Assembly (NCBI RefSeq): GCF_003987565.1
Contig: NZ_NGJY01000006.1
Coordinates: forward strand, 1-61,685
Length of the DNA: 61,685 bases
Direction: 5' to 3'
From: Vagococcus fessus
GTDB taxonomy: Bacteria > Bacillota > Bacilli > Lactobacillales > Vagococcaceae
In this document: in pieces, positions 35,050 through 43,310 of the stretch
How the letters are laid out: every line of letters begins with the position of its first letter
Position numbering within the stretch: position 1 is the first letter of the stretch
Program-made: the position numbers and the translations under genes
Notes under the pieces: generated by a model
Told to the model about the DNA's origin: nothing
Databases searched by the model: none
The model's input: only the letters and a program-made list of their open reading frames with translations

Positions 35050-36588
35050 TTATTTTTTTAATGATTTAACAAAGTCGCTTGATTGTGTTCCAGCTTGACG
35101 ACCATAGATAATGATGTCAGCTACAGCGTTTCCGCCAATACGGTTTTTACCATGTAGTCCGCCTGATGCTTCGCCGGCTGCGTATAAACCAGTAATCGGT
35201 GTGCCATCTTTTTTCAAGACTTGAGCTTTTGTATTAATTTTAGCCCCACCCATTGTGTGGTGGATACCTGGTGCGATTTTGATTGCATAGAAAGGACCTT
35301 TAGATAAATCATTATCCATACCAGTTGTACGACCAAAATCAGCGTCTTTTTTAGCTTTAACATTATCGTTCCATGTTGTCATTGTATTTTCTAGTGTTTT
35401 CGCATCCATGTTAATTTCTTTTGCTAAGTCAGCAATAGACTCGCCTTTTTTAACAAAACCTTGTTTTTCATAGAAGTCGATAGCTTTAACGCGGTCTTTA
35501 ACACCTGAATCTAATACTAGGTAAGCGTATTGGTCTTTAAGGCCAATGATAGCTGCTGAAACATTGTCACGTGTTTCTAATTCGTTAACGAAACGTTTGC
35601 CTTCTTGAGAAACTAAGATAGCACCTTCACCACGAACCGCTTCTGTTACTAAGAATGATGTTTCTTGTTCAACAGTTGGATGGATTTGAATTTCTTTCAT
35701 ATCAACAGTGTCGCCACCTAATTTTTCAATCATTTTAACGCCGTCACCTTGGCTACCAGCTTGGTTTGTTGTAACAAATCCGTCTAAGTCTTTATTGTAG
35801 CTTGTCACCATATCTAAGTTAGCACCAAAACCACCAGTTGCGACAACAACTGCCTTTGTTTTGATTTCTTTTTCATCTTTATTATTGAATTTAACTTTAA
35901 CACCAGAAACAGCGCCATCATTTTCTTTGATGTCTTTAACGTCAGCATCTGTAAATAATGGAATATCACGTTCGTGAACGTTGCGTAGGAGACCTTCAAC
36001 TAAATATTGCCCTACTGCAGAACCATCAGCTGGACGGTGAGTACGTTTAACGCTCATTCCCCCTGTTACAGTTAAGTTATTAAGCGTGATGCCCATACCA
36101 TCTAACCAATCGATAGCATTAGCTGAACTGTCTACAAAGTAACGTAATAATTCTTTGTCATTTGTTTCTTTTCCGCCTTTAAGTGTTTCATCGAAGAATA
36201 AATCGTTAGAATCTTTCACACCAGCTTCTTTTTGGAATTTAGTTCCAGAAGCATTCATACCAGCAGAGGCTTTAACTGTATTTCCACCTGCGACAGGCAT
36301 TTTTTCAAAGATAACAGGGTTCATTCCCATATCTTTTGCTTGAATAGCAGCTGACATTCCGCCACCACCAGCACCAACGATAACAACATCGTATTCATCT
36401 TTTAGATCTTCAAGAGATGTTTTCTTTTGTTCTGATGCACCAGTGTTGGCATCAGTAGTTTGTTCAGTTTTTTCTTTCTTTTCGGTCGCTTTTGTAGCAC
36501 TTTCTTTCGGTTGGTCAGGTGTACAACCTGTTGCGATGAACAGAACTGATAAAAGTGAAGCTAACCCAACTTTGATTTTACTTTTCAC
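35050..36588 (-). CDS. Lipoprotein FAD-dependent reductase (fumarate reductase family)
   Basis: A 512-residue flavocytochrome c/fumarate reductase-like flavoprotein. An N-terminal lipoprotein signal ends in LFIATGC (Cys22), followed by a Lys/Thr/Glu-rich tether (about 23-60), then the FAD-binding VVIVGAGGGGMSAAIQA. Further motifs are PVAGGNTVKASAGMNASG, HRPADGSAVG, VRGEGAILVSQEGKRFVNE, HHTMGG and the C-terminal AAGEASGGLHGKNRIGGNA. The anchored outside location recalls FrdA of Listeria, an extracellular fumarate reductase fed by flavin-based electron transfer. The N-terminal FMN-binding domain of many such proteins is missing here. Start is GTG 36588, after GGGGG. The acceptor (fumarate, urocanate or other) is not settled. 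Confidence 0.87.
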   Translation of the reverse strand: MKSKIKVGLASLLSVLFIATGCTPDQPKESATKATEKKEKTEQTTDANTGASEQKKTSLEDLKDEYDVVIVGAGGGGMSAAIQAKDMGMNPVIFEKMPVAGGNTVKASAGMNASGTKFQKEAGVKDSNDLFFDETLKGGKETNDKELLRYFVDSSANAIDWLDGMGITLNNLTVTGGMSVKRTHRPADGSAVGQYLVEGLLRNVHERDIPLFTDADVKDIKENDGAVSGVKVKFNNKDEKEIKTKAVVVATGGFGANLDMVTSYNKDLDGFVTTNQAGSQGDGVKMIEKLGGDTVDMKEIQIHPTVEQETSFLVTEAVRGEGAILVSQEGKRFVNELETRDNVSAAIIGLKDQYAYLVLDSGVKDRVKAIDFYEKQGFVKKGESIADLAKEINMDAKTLENTMTTWNDNVKAKKDADFGRTTGMDNDLSKGPFYAIKIAPGIHHTMGGAKINTKAQVLKKDGTPITGLYAAGEASGGLHGKNRIGGNAVADIIIYGRQAGTQSSDFVKSLKK

Positions 36589-36630
36589 ATTAATTCCCCC
36601 AAAATATTTAGTTATTCATTTCACAAACCT

Positions 36631-36659
36631 ATAATATCAAGGGTTTCAAAGGATTTCAA
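36631..36659 (-). promoter_or_regulatory. Promoter of the flavin reductase gene
   Basis: On the minus strand: TTGAAA (36659-36654), 17 nt, TATTAT (36636-36631). Downstream, TTGTGAA is a half-match to a Rex-type site; the other half is not convincing. Confidence 0.65.
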
Positions 36660-36804
36660 CATTAATTAAGTAATTTAAGTAACTTTTCTTATATTGTCGG
36701 TTTAATTATAAGTTGTTTAAAAACTGTGAAGGTCGATTTTATCGCAATGGAAAGGGTTGCTCTCTATTTATTACAAGGTATATGAAATTTCACAGACTTA
36801 CAGG

Positions 36805-36833
36805 TTGTCTTACTCTTCAATTCATGCTAATGT
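36805..36833 (+). promoter_or_regulatory. Promoter of the thiT leader
   Basis: TTGTCT (36805-36810), 17 nt, TAATGT (36828-36833), about 30 nt upstream of the riboswitch. Confidence 0.55.
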
Positions 36834-36863
36834 AAGGGTGTTACAAAAACTAAATAGAACTTA

Positions 36864-36957
36864 CCATCACAAAGGGGTGCCGTTTAGGCTGAGATTGAGC
36901 GCAAGCTTGGACCCTTCGAACCTGATTAAGTTGACACTTACGTAGGGATTGTGATGG
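36864..36957 (+). ncRNA. TPP riboswitch (THI element)
   Basis: Closing stem P1 pairs CCATCACAA (36864-36872) with TTGTGATGG (36949-36957). The conserved thi-box parts are present in order: GGGGTGC, GGCTGAGA, ACCCTTCGAACCTGAT and TACGTAGGGA. It binds thiamine pyrophosphate and lowers expression of thiT downstream. Confidence 0.96.
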
Positions 36958-37003
36958 AGCAGAGACTCTTTTATTATATGAAGCTAATAATTAAGACGAT
37001 AGG

Positions 37004-37057
37004 CTCCTCCTTTGTTGTATGGCTCTTGTTCTATACAATTTTAAGGAGGAGTTTTTT
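37004..37057 (+). promoter_or_regulatory. TPP riboswitch expression platform (terminator holding the RBS)
   Basis: CTCCTCCTT (37004-37012) pairs perfectly with AAGGAGGAG (37043-37051), the thiT ribosome binding site. An inner stem TTGTAT/ATACAA (37015-37020/37033-37038) prolongs it, and six Ts (37052-37057) lead straight into the ATG at 37058. The same hairpin can thus hide the ribosome binding site and act as an intrinsic terminator. Confidence 0.85.
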
Positions 37058-37618
37058 ATGTTAAATCAGCGTTTACAAGTTTGGATTGAAGGGGCTATCG
37101 TGGCAGCGTTATGTATGGTTTTATCCATGATACCAACAAATATCGGCAGTAGCTTCACTATTTCGTTAGGGATGATTCCCATCACGATTTATTCGTTAAG
37201 ACGTGGGTTCAAGGCAGGTTTATTTTCAGGATTATTGTGGGGATTGCTTCACTTTTTAGTAGGGAATATTGCATTCTTGACAGTAAGCCAAGTTTTAATT
37301 GAATATGTGATTGCCTTTGTTTTTGCAGGTTTTAGTGGGTTATATGCCACTAAATTAGCTAAGCAATTATCAGAAAACAAGACGAAAAGTGTCTTAGGGA
37401 CGGTTGTCTTAGCTAGTTTAGTAGGGTGTGCGGCTCGTTTCTTCTGGCATTTTATCGCAGGTGTTATTTTCTGGGGAAAATTTGCAATGTGGGGATTAAA
37501 TCCATGGGCCTTTTCATTTGTAATGAACGGAGCAAGTGGTTTAGCAACTGCGATAGTGACCGCTATTATTTCATATATGATTGTTAAAAAATATCCAGCA
37601 GTAGTGATAGGAAAATAA
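37058..37618 (+). CDS. thiT: Thiamine transporter ThiT (ECF S component)
   Basis: A 186-residue membrane protein with six helices, the substrate-binding S component of an energy-coupling factor transporter for thiamine. The family features WIEGAIVAALCMVLSMIP at the start and WGLLHFLVGN, RFFWHFIAGVIFWG with aromatic residues that line the thiamine site. The shared EcfA/A'/T module is elsewhere. The TPP riboswitch directly upstream confirms the substrate. An in-frame start at 37019 lies within the riboswitch platform and is rejected. Confidence 0.96.
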   Translation: MLNQRLQVWIEGAIVAALCMVLSMIPTNIGSSFTISLGMIPITIYSLRRGFKAGLFSGLLWGLLHFLVGNIAFLTVSQVLIEYVIAFVFAGFSGLYATKLAKQLSENKTKSVLGTVVLASLVGCAARFFWHFIAGVIFWGKFAMWGLNPWAFSFVMNGASGLATAIVTAIISYMIVKKYPAVVIGK

Positions 37619-37648
37619 AAAAGACGAAGCCGCGGCTTCGTCTTTTTT
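37617..37648. terminator. Bidirectional terminator, thiT / ABC exporter
   Basis: AAAAAAGACGAAGCCG and its exact reverse complement form a 32-bp perfect palindrome between convergent genes. Confidence 0.93.
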
Positions 37649-39401
37649 ATTTTGCAAATTGTGAGTGATAGAGTTGTGAATACGCACCATCTGGTATAGC
37701 GAGTAGGTCGTGGTGGCTACCAATTTCTACAACCTCACCTTGGTCCATTACCATTATTTTATCAGCATTTCGAATAGTTGAGAGACGATGAGCGATGACA
37801 AAACTCGTGCGACCCGTCATCATTTTAAGGAAACCTTCTTGGATAATTTGTTCCGTTAGAGTATCAACAGAGCTTGTTGCTTCATCTAAAATAAGCATAG
37901 GAGGCTCAGAAATCATCGTTCTAGCAATGGTCAACAACTGACGTTGACCTTCAGAGATTTTAACACCATTTGAACCAATAATCGTGTCATAGCCTTGAGG
38001 GAGTTTCATGATAAAGGAATGACTATTAGCTGATTTAGCACCGGCAATAATCATGTCGTCTGTTGCACCGGGTTTACCAAGGCGTAAATTATCTTTAATA
38101 GTACCATCAAATAACCAGGTATCTTGCAATACCATTCCAAACGCTTTTCGAAGAGAATCGCGTTGGTAGTCTTTTATAGAATGGTTATCGATTAAGATAT
38201 CTCCTGCAGACACGTCATAAAAACGCATAAGTAAGTTGACTAGGGTCGATTTTCCAGCACCTGTTTTCCCCACAATGGCGATGGTTTCACCGGGTTTAAC
38301 ACTAAGGTTTAAATCCTTGATGAGTGGTTTATCTGGTGTATAAGAAAAGGCGACGTGTTTAAATTCAATAGCACCGACAGTTTGTTCAAGTGGCAGGCTA
38401 TCTGAAGTGTCCTCTGTTTCGATAGGTTCATCTAATAGTTGGAATGTTCGGTCTAATCCAGCAAGTCCAGTTTGAATTTGTGTGGTGATACCGGATAATT
38501 CAATAAAAGGTTTAGAAAATTGGCTTGAGTATATGGTAAAACTTGAAATCATTCCTACTGTTAATGTCGTATTTCCTTTAACAACCAAAAGACCTCCGAT
38601 TAATCCGATGAAAACATACGTCAAATGGTCAATAAAACGCGATAAGGGGTTGGTAAGAGAAGAGGCATACTGCGCTTTTTGCCCTTCAATTTGTAACGTA
38701 TGATTTAGTTTGTCGAATTGTTGCTGCGACTGGTCTTCGTACTGAAAAGCTTTTACGAGTTTTTGATTGCCGATAACTTCGTTCACATAACCTGAAATAT
38801 CTCCGACTAGTCGTTGTTGTGATGCAAAACGTTTTTGGCTAGAACGAGCGACAAGCCAACTGATTAAAAAGATAAGTGGTGTAGCAACTAAAACGATAAG
38901 GGTAAGTTGCCAACTCAAAGCAAGCATGGAAACGAAAGCAATTAAAACAATCGTCATACCTGAAAAAAGATTGTTAAAGATAGCCACGCATGCTTCAGAT
39001 ACCGTGTCTAAATCATTGGTAAAACGACTAATAATATCACCATGAGAGTGTTGGTCGTAATAATTGACAGGTAGATGGTTCAAGTGATCGAAGCTCTCTT
39101 TTCTCAAAGTAGCAACAGAGTGATAGGCCATCTTATTACCGAGAAGTTGAACCCCCCACTGAGCAAGGCTGGCCACACCTAGTAGACCGACTAAGATTAA
39201 TAAGTAATACTCTAATTGTTTAAAATTAACGTGGCCGACACCAACCATTGTATCGATGGCTTGACCGATGTAATAAGTCATCATAACTGTGGCAGCTCCA
39301 CCTAGAAGCCCTAGTGAGATAGCTCCTACAATTTCTTTTTTATACTGAGAAAGGTAAGGTAAAAAACGTTTAAATGAAGAAGACTGGGCTGATTGTTTCA
39401 T
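37647..39401 (-). CDS. Heterodimeric ABC exporter, consensus-site half
   Basis: A 584-residue type IV ABC half-exporter: six membrane helices (about 20-310) and an ATPase domain. Walker A is VGKTGAGKSTL, Walker B LILDEATSSVD with catalytic Glu, and the switch FVIAHR with His are all canonical. The signature is ISEGQ instead of LSGGQ. In such pairs (LmrCD, EfrAB, EfrCD, TM287/288) this half gives the catalytic Walker motifs, and its altered signature faces the degenerate site of its partner. Substrates are often drugs or dyes in this family; the true substrate is not known. Its start overlaps the stop of the partner gene by one base (TAATG). Confidence 0.92.
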   Translation of the reverse strand: MKQSAQSSSFKRFLPYLSQYKKEIVGAISLGLLGGAATVMMTYYIGQAIDTMVGVGHVNFKQLEYYLLILVGLLGVASLAQWGVQLLGNKMAYHSVATLRKESFDHLNHLPVNYYDQHSHGDIISRFTNDLDTVSEACVAIFNNLFSGMTIVLIAFVSMLALSWQLTLIVLVATPLIFLISWLVARSSQKRFASQQRLVGDISGYVNEVIGNQKLVKAFQYEDQSQQQFDKLNHTLQIEGQKAQYASSLTNPLSRFIDHLTYVFIGLIGGLLVVKGNTTLTVGMISSFTIYSSQFSKPFIELSGITTQIQTGLAGLDRTFQLLDEPIETEDTSDSLPLEQTVGAIEFKHVAFSYTPDKPLIKDLNLSVKPGETIAIVGKTGAGKSTLVNLLMRFYDVSAGDILIDNHSIKDYQRDSLRKAFGMVLQDTWLFDGTIKDNLRLGKPGATDDMIIAGAKSANSHSFIMKLPQGYDTIIGSNGVKISEGQRQLLTIARTMISEPPMLILDEATSSVDTLTEQIIQEGFLKMMTGRTSFVIAHRLSTIRNADKIMVMDQGEVVEIGSHHDLLAIPDGAYSQLYHSQFAK

Positions 39402-41137
39402 TAGTTCTCCTCCTGTTCTTGCTGTGAGGCATAAATCGCTTGGTAAGTGTCGGACTCTTTTATAAGAATCTCGTGTGTTCCACTTGCGACTTGTTTGCCA
39501 TCATCTAAGACAATAATTTTTTCGGCGTGTTGAACAGAGCTGATACGTTGAGACACGATAATTAAAGTTGTTTGCTCTAAGTCACGCTTTAAAGCTTGGC
39601 GTAATTCGAAATCTGTTTGATAATCTAGGGCACTAAGCGAATCGTCTAAAATTAAAATAAGTGGTTTTCTAATAACCGCTCGAGCAATAGCTAAACGTTG
39701 ACGCTGACCGCCTGAAAAGTTTTTGCCACTTTCAGTGACCATGGTGTCTAGTTTATTAGGTAGAGTGCTAACGAAATCTAAACATTGGGCAGTTTCTAAG
39801 GCTTGCCAACAGTCGTCATCGGTAGCGTCTTGTTTCCCCCATTTTAAATTATCTCGAATAGTTCCAGTGAATAGGACACTCTTTTGTGGCACGATTCCAA
39901 TAGCTTCACGTAGTGTATCGAGTGGTAGGTCAGTTAATGACTGACCAAACAGTGTAATGGTCCCTGTAGTGGGATCATAGAAACGCGGAATTAATTGAGT
40001 AAGAGTAGATTTTCCACTACCAGTTGGCCCGACAATTCCTAAGCTTTCACCAGGATGTAATGAAAAATTTAGTGTATCAAGTGCTAACCCACTTGTAGAG
40101 GTATACTTGAATGATACATCTTCAAAAGCTAACGCATAACTGGTATCTGCAGGGTGAAGCTTGTTTGTTTGCTCAGTATGAGCATCTGTAATAGAAGGTT
40201 CTGTTTCAAGTACGTCATTAACCCGCTCTGCTGAGGCAGCCGCTTTGGTAAAAATAATAACCAAGTTAGAGATGACGATCAAAGCGAGAAGCATTTGCAT
40301 TAAATAATTAATAAGAGCAAGTAATTCTCCTTGAGTTAGACTGCCGCTATTAATTGAAACACCACCAAGATAGAGTAAAGCGATAGTGGCACCATTCATA
40401 ACTAAAAGAGTAGCAGGATTTAAAAGAGCAGAGATGTTAGCCACACGATTATAGGCACGTGCGAGCTCATCTGTCGTATCTGTCATTTTTTCTTGGCTAT
40501 ATTTTTTTTGACCAAAAGCCCTTAAAACACGAACCCCACTTAAATTTTCAACTAAAACAGTATTAAGGTGGTCAACTTTTGCTTGGACTTTTTTGTAAAG
40601 AGGGACAGTTCGCGTCATCATGATATACAAGACTAGGCAAAATAAAATAAGTGCGCCTAAAAAGATAGTAGCCAGTTTAGGGCTAATGTAAAAGGCCATA
40701 ACAAGTGAACCTATACTTAAAAAGGGGGCTCTAAATACTAAACGAATTAACATCGCTAAGGCCAGTTGTAATTGATTGATATCATTTGTCATACGCGTGA
40801 TTAAGGTAGAGGTGCCAAAGTTATCGAGCTCTTTATGTGAGAATGTGTTGATTTTTTTTAGTAAAGCAGAACGTAACTCTGTCCCAAAGCCTTGTGAAGC
40901 GACAGAAGAGTAGTACTGGCAAATCATGACACAGACCAATCCGATGACGGACATGGCAATCATAATGAGTGCTGTTTTTAAAATATAATGGGTGTCATTT
41001 TTAGCGACACCATTATCAATTAAGTAAGACATATAAATGGGAAGCAGTAATTCAAAAACAGCTTCTAAAAATTTGAAAAAAGGGCCTAAGAAGACTTCTT
41101 TTCGGTAGTTTTTGGTAAATCTTAAGAGCTTGACCAT
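39401..41137 (-). CDS. Heterodimeric ABC exporter, degenerate-site half
   Basis: A 578-residue partner half-exporter. Walker A is VGPTGSGKSTL and the signature is canonical FSGGQRQRLAIARA. The Walker B end is LILDDSLSALD, with Asp in place of the catalytic Glu, and the switch reads IVSQR, with Gln in place of His. Together with ISEGQ of the partner these form the non-hydrolysing site, as in asymmetric exporters. The start ATG 41137 has AGGAG 7 nt upstream; an ATG 18 nt earlier would bury it. It is the first gene of a two-gene operon. Confidence 0.92.
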   Translation of the reverse strand: MVKLLRFTKNYRKEVFLGPFFKFLEAVFELLLPIYMSYLIDNGVAKNDTHYILKTALIMIAMSVIGLVCVMICQYYSSVASQGFGTELRSALLKKINTFSHKELDNFGTSTLITRMTNDINQLQLALAMLIRLVFRAPFLSIGSLVMAFYISPKLATIFLGALILFCLVLYIMMTRTVPLYKKVQAKVDHLNTVLVENLSGVRVLRAFGQKKYSQEKMTDTTDELARAYNRVANISALLNPATLLVMNGATIALLYLGGVSINSGSLTQGELLALINYLMQMLLALIVISNLVIIFTKAAASAERVNDVLETEPSITDAHTEQTNKLHPADTSYALAFEDVSFKYTSTSGLALDTLNFSLHPGESLGIVGPTGSGKSTLTQLIPRFYDPTTGTITLFGQSLTDLPLDTLREAIGIVPQKSVLFTGTIRDNLKWGKQDATDDDCWQALETAQCLDFVSTLPNKLDTMVTESGKNFSGGQRQRLAIARAVIRKPLILILDDSLSALDYQTDFELRQALKRDLEQTTLIIVSQRISSVQHAEKIIVLDDGKQVASGTHEILIKESDTYQAIYASQQEQEEN

Positions 41138-41294
41138 ATCGTTTCTCCTATTCATTGTAAAAATCTAATATACTGATTGTTATTGTACTCTATGGTCATG
41201 GATAAATAAAGTCCGTTAAGAAAAGGTAAGACAGGATATTTAAAATCTGTTAAACTTATGTAAAGGTTTTTAAAAGTGATAGGAGGTTATTTAA

Positions 41295-42059
41295 ATGGCT
41301 TTAATGGAAGTAAATTTTTATTCAACAGTTTTAGATTTAACCTTGTCTATGCAGGTTATTATCCCGCAAGATGGGGCTAAAGAAATTGAGAGTTATCCTA
41401 CATTGTACCTTTTACATGGTATGGGTGGGGACCAGACATCATGGTTAAGAAAGACATCAATTGAGCGATATGTAGAAGAAACAGGAATGGCTGTTGTTAT
41501 GCCCACAACACATCTAGGGTGGTATACAAACACCGCTTCAGGTTTAAAATATTGGGAGTTTATTTCAGAGGAATTGCCAAGAATATGTCGTGAATTTTTT
41601 CCTAAAATGTCAGTCAAAAGGGAAGAAACATTTGTAGCGGGATTATCTATGGGGGGATACGGTGCTTATAAATTGGCATTAAGTAGACCAGATTTATTTG
41701 GTGCAGCAGCTTCGTTATCTGGAGCTTTGGATATGGCAACGGCATTTGATGGAGAAACAGGTTGGGAAAAAAATGCATATTGGCAAGGTGTTTTTGGTGA
41801 AAATCTAGGGATAAATGGTACGGAAAATGATTTATTTACTTTAGCAGAAAAATGTACAGATAATGAGGCTCCACTTCCCGTATTGTATCAGTGGTGTGGC
41901 AAACAAGATTTTCTATACGATCAGAATTTAAGAGCACATGATAAATTTATGGAGTTAGGATATGATATAACGGCCTCTTTTACCGATGGAGACCATAACT
42001 GGCAAGATTGGGATGATCAGATAAGAAAGGTTATTAAATGGATTGAAAAGTTAAAATAG
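41295..42059 (+). CDS. Esterase of the alpha/beta hydrolase fold (EstA type)
   Basis: A 254-residue cytoplasmic hydrolase. The nucleophile elbow is GLSMGGYGAY (Ser near 118), the acid likely lies in CGKQDFLYD, and the His in DGDHNWQDWDD. LYLLHGMGGDQTSWL forms the oxyanion region. It resembles tributyrin esterase EstA of lactic acid bacteria and the S-formylglutathione hydrolase/esterase D family. It probably cuts short-chain esters. ATG follows AGGAGG with 9 nt. Single gene. Confidence 0.88.
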   Translation: MALMEVNFYSTVLDLTLSMQVIIPQDGAKEIESYPTLYLLHGMGGDQTSWLRKTSIERYVEETGMAVVMPTTHLGWYTNTASGLKYWEFISEELPRICREFFPKMSVKREETFVAGLSMGGYGAYKLALSRPDLFGAAASLSGALDMATAFDGETGWEKNAYWQGVFGENLGINGTENDLFTLAEKCTDNEAPLPVLYQWCGKQDFLYDQNLRAHDKFMELGYDITASFTDGDHNWQDWDDQIRKVIKWIEKLK

Positions 42060-42101
42060 AACTATATTGTAAACGCATTATTTGTAAAAACGTCTCTTTT
42101 C

Positions 42102-42130
42102 TTGACTTAATTTCAAATGCCTAGTATGGT
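42102..42130 (+). promoter_or_regulatory. rplY promoter
   Basis: TTGACT (42102-42107), 17 nt, TATGGT (42125-42130). It would give an untranslated leader of about 275 nt. Confidence 0.6.
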
Positions 42131-42412
42131 GTAGACATAAGCTTATATTATAGTGTGACTATTTCAAAAGGGCGATTTTTATGAAAGAGTCATGATGAGC
42201 AATCAAATGATAGATTAAAAACTGCTACTATCCTTTGGTAAATAAGATCATTCTATAATGTTAGGTTTAGTTCGCTTTTCAGGAACTGACAAAAAGGGAC
42301 CGGTTGTTTATCTGTGTTGATCGTATTAGTGATTTGATTGAGGATGAAACGGATTAACAAGAGTAACAAAAGGATCTCATTTTTGGAAAATATCTTAAGG
42401 AGGAGATTATTT
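42131..42412 (+). other. Long untranslated leader of rplY
   Basis: No coding sequence is supported here. Visible structure: TTAGTTC pairs with GAACTGA (about 42266-42289), and ATCTC (about 42374) can pair with GAGAT (about 42403) around the AAGGAGG ribosome binding site. No T-box or known riboswitch motif is recognised. The length suggests control at the RNA level, possibly by L25 itself, but this is inference. Confidence 0.4.
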
Positions 42413-43024
42413 ATGGCAGTCTTATTGAAAGTAAACGAAAGAGCGGTACGTCCAAGATCATTGAAAAAACAATTACGTGAGGAAGGAATAATTCCAGCGG
42501 TTGTATATGGTAATGGAATGACAACAACATCAATTTCAATTGACGAAAAAGAATTGATGAAGGCTATTAAAGAGAATGGTCAGAATGCGGTGTACACATT
42601 AGACATTAATGGAACGAAAACACCTACATTAATCTTTGACCAACAACAAGATACGTTTAACCGTCGTTGGTTGCACGTGGAATTCTTGGCAGTTGATATG
42701 TCAGAGAAAACAGAACTAGAAGCAGAAGTACTATTAACAGGGACACCTAAAGGCGTAAAAGTTGGAGGCTCATTGGGTCAAAACTTGTACACAGTCTTGG
42801 TTTCAGCAACACCAGATAATATTCCTGATGTCATTGAAGTGGATGTAAGTGAGTTAGAAATTGGTGATGCTATAACATTAGGTGATTTACCTAAGAATGA
42901 TAAATACGATATTGTAATGGATATGGAAGAACAAATTGCAATCGTCGAAGAACCTCGTGTTCATGAAGAAGAAGAAACAGATGGGGTAGCAGCTGCTCCA
43001 GAAGTGATTGGTGAAAAAGAATAA
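42413..43024 (+). CDS. rplY: Ribosomal protein L25, Ctc (TL5) form
   Basis: A 203-residue L25/Ctc protein binding 5S rRNA. The N-terminal L25 domain (1-95) has ERAVRPRSLKKQLREEGIIP and VVYGNGM. The C-terminal TL5 domain (about 96-195) has GTPKGVKVGGSLGQNL and a Glu-rich tail. The start is ATG 42413, 6-7 nt after AAGGAGGAG; the in-frame ATG at 42338 would add 25 unconserved basic residues and is rejected. As in Bacillus (ctc-pth), it lies near pth, but here four genes and a DnaA-box cluster intervene. Confidence 0.95.
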   Translation: MAVLLKVNERAVRPRSLKKQLREEGIIPAVVYGNGMTTTSISIDEKELMKAIKENGQNAVYTLDINGTKTPTLIFDQQQDTFNRRWLHVEFLAVDMSEKTELEAEVLLTGTPKGVKVGGSLGQNLYTVLVSATPDNIPDVIEVDVSELEIGDAITLGDLPKNDKYDIVMDMEEQIAIVEEPRVHEEEETDGVAAAPEVIGEKE

Positions 43025-43027
43025 TAT

Positions 43028-43061
43028 AAAAAAGAGCGAATCTAATAGATTTGCTCTTTTT
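43028..43061 (+). terminator. rplY terminator
   Basis: AAAGAGC-AATCT and AGATT-GCTCTTT pair across AAT, followed by Ts. Confidence 0.88.
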
Positions 43062-43077
43062 CTGTTTATAAACAGAG

Positions 43078-43229
43078 TTATCCACCGAAAACGAAAAGTT
43101 ATCAACAGATTTCTGTGGATAACTCCTTATTAACAGGGGATAACTCTGTAAAAGCTTAAAAAAACTGAGTTTTAAATGTGTATAACAATGGGGATAAGAA
43201 ATTATAAGTTTTGGGTATAATGTGAATAA
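43078..43229. promoter_or_regulatory. DnaA-box cluster
   Basis: Within 152 bp: TTATCCACC (43078), TTATCAACA (43099) and TTATTAACA (43127) on the plus strand; TTATCCACA (43122-43114, perfect), TTATCCCCT (43143-43135), TTATACACA (43185-43177), TTATCCCCA (43197-43189) and TTATTCACA (43229-43221) on the minus strand. One is a perfect consensus, and five others are within one base. An AT-rich stretch (43150-43176) separates two groups. No gene occupies the segment. Confidence 0.8.
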
Positions 43230-43246
43230 CTATTAAAAGTAAAATA

Positions 43247-43282
43247 AAAGTCTCGCTATCAATTTGATAACGAGACTTTTAT
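43247..43282. terminator. Terminator-like hairpin beside the DnaA-box cluster
   Basis: AAAAGTCTCG-TATC and GATA-CGAGACTTTT form a near-perfect stem. It is placed to stop the gene that ends at 43311 on the minus strand and any plus-strand read-through from rplY. Confidence 0.85.
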
Positions 43283-43310
43283 TGACTATAATAAGGACGA
43301 GGTTATCGTC

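Noticed and set aside
36864-37057. thiT start at 37019
   Set aside because: The codon lies in the riboswitch expression platform; the ribosome binding site is at 37043-37051.
42338-42412. Longer start for rplY at ATG 42338
   Set aside because: L25 proteins start at the MAVLLKVNER-type sequence, and the strong AAGGAGG lies directly before ATG 42413.
42131-42412. T-box riboswitch upstream of rplY
   Set aside because: An AGGGACCGG sequence resembles a fragment of the T-box, but the full T-box sequence, specifier loop and terminator are missing.
43078-43229. The chromosomal origin oriC itself
   Set aside because: dnaA, dnaN, rpmH or gidA are not adjacent and no clear unwinding element with repeated 13-mers is seen, so I report only a DnaA-box cluster.
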